Assembly (NCBI GenBank): GCA_026724425.1
Contig: JAIUCV010000003.1
Location: forward strand, 64,843,088-64,907,087
DNA from: Erythrophleum ivorense
Taxonomy: Eukaryota > Streptophyta > Magnoliopsida > Fabales > Fabaceae
DNA length: 64,000 nt
Direction: 5' to 3'
Part shown: positions 60,872 to 64,000 of the stretch, piece by piece
Position numbering within the stretch: position 1 is the first letter of the stretch
Layout of the letters: the number at the start of each line of letters is the position of its first letter
Notes under the pieces: model-generated
What the model was told of the DNA's origin: nothing
What the model saw: the letters and a program-made list of their open reading frames with translations, nothing else
Database searches by the model: none
Made by a program: the position numbers and the translations under genes

Positions 60872-62105
60872 TCTCCATTAAGTCTATGAATAGACTACCA
60901 CTACTGATGCTGCTATCTACAAGAAAATAGTGGAGAAAGAGAGGATTTATGGTTTTCTTTTAGGCCTCAACATGGTCTTTGATGATGTCAGAGAACGCAT
61001 CATGGCCAAGAATCCACCGCATTCCCTTCATGAAGTCTTTGCTTAAGTACACTATTACCCAAAAAGGGTACACCAGACATGTGTACACTATCATGAACTT
61101 GACCTTCTTTGAAACCCAGCCATTTTACTCCCAACTACCCATTTGGGGGACATCACTCCTAACCAAAACCACAACGCTGAATGGCTGTTTGCAAGCATGG
61201 TTATAGCTATCCTTAAAACTTCCCAAACTGAGATACCACACCATGGAAACACTCCTAAAACTAATCAAGAACACCCTGACCAGCCTAAAGAACCCATTCC
61301 TGAAGCCAATCCAAATGCTACACAGCAAAAGGAGATAATGGTTTATACTATACAGAAGAAAGGCACAGTGCTCACAGTAGATCAGCACAATACAAGGACT
61401 ATATAAGCTCAAAACAGCACCTCTTGAGCAAAGTCAAACCAATTCCTTTATTCCAAGGCCTGAATACTAAAGCAGTTGGATGTGCCTATGGCTTTGAGGA
61501 AAAGGGTAAGAAGTTGCACTCAACATACAATTGGAAATTTTGTTTCATATGATAGATTGTCTCCTAAGCTTTTGAATAGTACTACCCTTGAGAAGCTTCC
61601 TAACAGTGTCCATGACGCAGCCAAGAAGAAAGAGTAGAGAGAGGCTATCCAAGAAGAATTACATGCACTTGAGAAAAATCAAGATGCAAGATATTGTTAC
61701 AATTCCACCTAAGAAGTGTACAGTGAGATGAAAATGAATTTTCACAGTGAAGTATAATCCAAATGGTAGTATCAACTGTCAAAAGGCCAAACTTGAAGCC
61801 AAGGGATTCACATAGACACACAGGATTGACTATTAAGAAACTTTTGCCCCAATGGCTAAATTTTATACTATCAAAGTGTTACTATCTGTTACTATAAACT
61901 TGGATGGGTCTTTTCACCAGCTAAATGTGAAAAATGCCTTCTTAAAAGGAGATTTAAAGGAAGAGGTTCATATGGAGATCCCACTTGGTGTAAGGTGTCA
62001 GAACAGTTGAGGAAAAGTGTTTAGGCTACGTAAGTCTCTATATGGTCTCAAGCAATCTCCTAGGGCACAGTTTAGTAGATTCACCACAACTATTAAGGCA
62101 TTAGG

Positions 62106-62453
62106 TGATGTGGGACAAGAGGAGAAGGAGGGAGGATATAGAGAAAATAAATGAGAGGAGAAGAAGGGAAGGGGAGATGCAGAAAATAACCAAATGATTT
62201 TATTGATGGATCTTCTTCAGAAAGCTAATTAATCCTAAGTACTAAGGGCTTTATATAGAGCCCAAAAGATTATTCTAAAATAAAGATAACAGTAAATCCT
62301 AAACCTAACAGAATATGACCAAATCCTAACAATAGATATCTAAACTAATAACTATCTAATGAATTCAAAATACAAATATTAATAAAGTAAGGCTAATCTA
62401 GATGTTTGTTTTTTCTATTACGTCTAGAATATGTTTTCTAAAGTTTCCTATCA
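62106..62453 (-). mobile_element. Solo LTR inside the copia reverse transcriptase
   Basis: A 348-bp TG...CA insert is flanked by an exact TTAGG duplication (62101-62105 and 62454-62458). It interrupts the RT frame between IKALG and the HIDDTFF region. It has no coding sequence or partner LTR, and the minus strand has a TATA-like CTCTATATAAAGCCC, so minus orientation is inferred. A solo LTR left by recombination is the simplest reading. Confidence 0.82.
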
Positions 62454-63082
62454 TTAGGGTACCATCAATGCCATATTGATGATACTTTCTTTGTGAAGTT
62501 ATGTCAAGATGGGAGAATAGCTAATCTAATTGTGTATGTGGATGATATTGTGACCACTAGTTATTAGATTGAAGAGGTTGAGAAATTGTCCCTAACTCGT
62601 GAGTTTAAGGTGAAGAATCTTGGAAGTTTAAGGTAATTCCTTGGTATAAAAGTTGCTAGAACCAAAGAAGGTATTTCTATCTCACAGAGAAAGTATACAC
62701 TTAGACTTGCTTGAAGAAACAGGCATGTTGGGGTGTAAACTTGGAGGCTAATTAGAAACTGGGCCTCGAGCAAGAAAGACCTCCAACTAATGCTAGACAA
62801 TACCAACATCTTGTAAGGAAATTAATATGCTTAACACATAGGCATCTCGACATTTGTTTCCCTGTAAGCATTGTGAGTCAATTTATGAATAGACCAAATG
62901 AGGAGCATTTGGAGGCAATGTATAAAATCTTGAGATATCTCAAAATGCCCCTTGGTAAGGAATTGTTTTTTAAAAAGGGAAATAAAAGAGGCATAAAAGT
63001 ATTCTCAGATACAGATTAGGGTGGATCTATGGTTGATAGCAAATCTACTACTGGCTATTGTACATTTGTCTAGGGCAATCTA

Positions 63083-63424
63083 ATGACTTGGAGGAGGAAA
63101 AAACAACCAATAGTTGCTAAAAGCAATGCTAAAGTAAAGTTTCAAGCTGTAGCACTCGATATATGTGAAAGGATGTGGATATTAAGACTCTTAAAAGATC
63201 TGAATTTCAAGGTGAACGTGCCAGTGAAAGTATTTTATGACAACATGGCAACCATTGGGATTGCAAAGAATACTATCCATCATGACAAAACGAAACATGT
63301 TAAGATTGATAAGCATTTCATTAAGGAGAACATTGAATCTGATCTCATGGAGTTAAGCTATGTTCCTCCTAGCTCACAAGTGGCAAATGGGGCCCACCAT
63401 GGGATTCCCAAGAACCAAGTTTGA
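63083..63424 (+). pseudogene. Copia RNase H fragment
   Basis: The plus frame carries a copia RNase H segment: MTWRRKKQPIVAKSNAKVKF, then VFYDNMATIGIAKN and HVKIDKHFIKENIE. It is the 3' part of the pol of the deleted copia at 59859-63840 and lacks its own upstream domains. Confidence 0.85.
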
Positions 63425-63840
63425 AGAATTGAGCATCAAACTAGGAATGATGAATATCTACTCTCCAACTTAAAGGGAATTGTTAGTCATTTGTTGCCTA
63501 ATGTAATTTGGTTGAATGTGGTCAAAGTAAGAGTTGCAAATAGAGTACCACACAGCCTACCCATGTGGAGTCACACAATCCTGTTTTTGAAGGAGGCTCA
63601 TGCAGTATATCGCACGACTTTGCCATGTGATTGGACAAAGATACACAACTTGGTCGAGTGTGCAAGCATTTTTTTTTAATTTGCTTCTTTTTTTTTAATG
63701 TGATTAAGCCTTATATTTTAGGCAACATTATATTTCTAGTGTGTTTTCTTTTATTTTGGCTTGGAGGATTAGGGAAGTTTGAATTTTTTGTTTCATTTTT
63801 TATTGGGATAGCTTTGGCCGACCAAGGGTTGTCAACCACT

Positions 63841-64000
63841 GACAAGACCCAAGGAGGCATGGGAAACCCACCCTTAAAAACGCCCTATCAAGAAGGAAGA
63901 ACCACTCTTAAATACCACACCAAGCATCATATACTACTTGATAAAGGACTTCAACATCCCATATTGCCTAGTCTTTATCATAGCATTGCCCTTAAAGAGC
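63841..64000. other. Unassigned sequence at the window edge
   Basis: Similarity to the copia LTR ends near 63840. The next bases, TGACAAGACCC, could open another element cut by the window edge, or be intron DNA of NAP1. No NAP1 exon is recognisable here. Confidence 0.4.

Larger units (their letters stand above)
59859..63840 (+). mobile_element. Internally deleted copia-type retrotransposon
   Basis: The left LTR is 59859-60327 (469 bp); the right LTR starts at 63481 and is recognisable to about 63840, where similarity to the left LTR stops. The primer-binding site TGGTATCAGATC follows the left LTR. Gag (60461-60871 and decayed sequence to about 61400) passes almost directly into the start of the reverse transcriptase region (from about 61555), so protease and integrase are missing. 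The RT (YGLKQSPRA near 62040; YVDDIVTT near 62535) is split by a solo LTR, and RNase H survives at 63083-63424. The left LTR has an extra ~38-bp tandem copy (GACCTGGCTG...CAATTGGACAAA). It sits in the NAP1 intron upstream of 59458, antisense to the gene. Confidence 0.88.

Noticed and set aside
1..64000. Search for tRNA, rRNA, CRISPR arrays, bacterial operons or organelle insertions
   Set aside because: Nothing convincing; SINE-type box A/B hits do not fold as tRNA, and all host genes are split nuclear genes.

Overview
The window is nuclear DNA from a flowering plant, almost certainly a eudicot. The evidence is GT-AG split genes whose products belong to plant-type families, a very AT-rich background with (AT)n tracts, and many copia, RTE, L1-like and TRIM-type retroelements. 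The species cannot be fixed from sequence alone. The intergenic foldback repeats resemble those of rosids such as legumes, but that is only an impression.

Layout: 1-4675 is AT-rich non-coding DNA with a SINE-like copy, a 323-bp-offset direct repeat and a foldback element. 4676-7695 (+) is a three-exon ARAD1-type exostosin-family glycosyltransferase, followed by a near-perfect tandem duplication (7945-8409). 9314-10595 looks like a non-autonomous PIF/Harbinger element, and 11050-11475 is a decayed RTE copy. 12121-15789 (-) is a six-exon HINT (histidine triad) gene with an organelle-type presequence. It is divergent from a five-exon sulfiredoxin gene (16043-18841, +) across a 253-bp shared promoter. 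18842-22611 is AT-rich and carries three copies of a palindromic unit. 22612-25632 (+) is the three-exon gene for RNA polymerase subunit 3 (NRPB3). 25633-29772 is non-coding with another foldback element.

From 29773 to beyond the right edge lies one very large minus-strand gene, NAP1/GNARLED (NCKAP1 homologue of the SCAR/WAVE complex). Seventeen in-phase exons encode the C-terminal 1115 residues; the N-terminal exons lie beyond 64000. Its introns are swollen by retroelements: a nested stack at 34901-40564 (LTR element B, with a copia in one LTR and a truncated RTE in the other), an 8.4-kb copia (45130-53546) split by a full-length RTE LINE, TRIM-like elements, a small non-autonomous LTR element (57051-58314), and a deleted copia (59859-63840) whose reverse transcriptase is split by a solo LTR.

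The five host genes are housekeeping or growth genes: cell-wall arabinan synthesis, nucleotide-phosphoramidate hydrolysis, peroxiredoxin repair, transcription, and actin nucleation. From memory, ARAD1 and NAP1 are neighbours in Arabidopsis (At2g35100/At2g35110), and so are HINT2 and SRX (At1g31160/At1g31170). The window therefore appears to join two conserved neighbourhoods. I found no sign of a novel multi-gene system. The noteworthy points are the conserved divergent HINT-SRX pair, the ARAD1-NAP1 linkage, the layered insertions in NAP1, and an RTE with a complete frame but a substituted catalytic aspartate.
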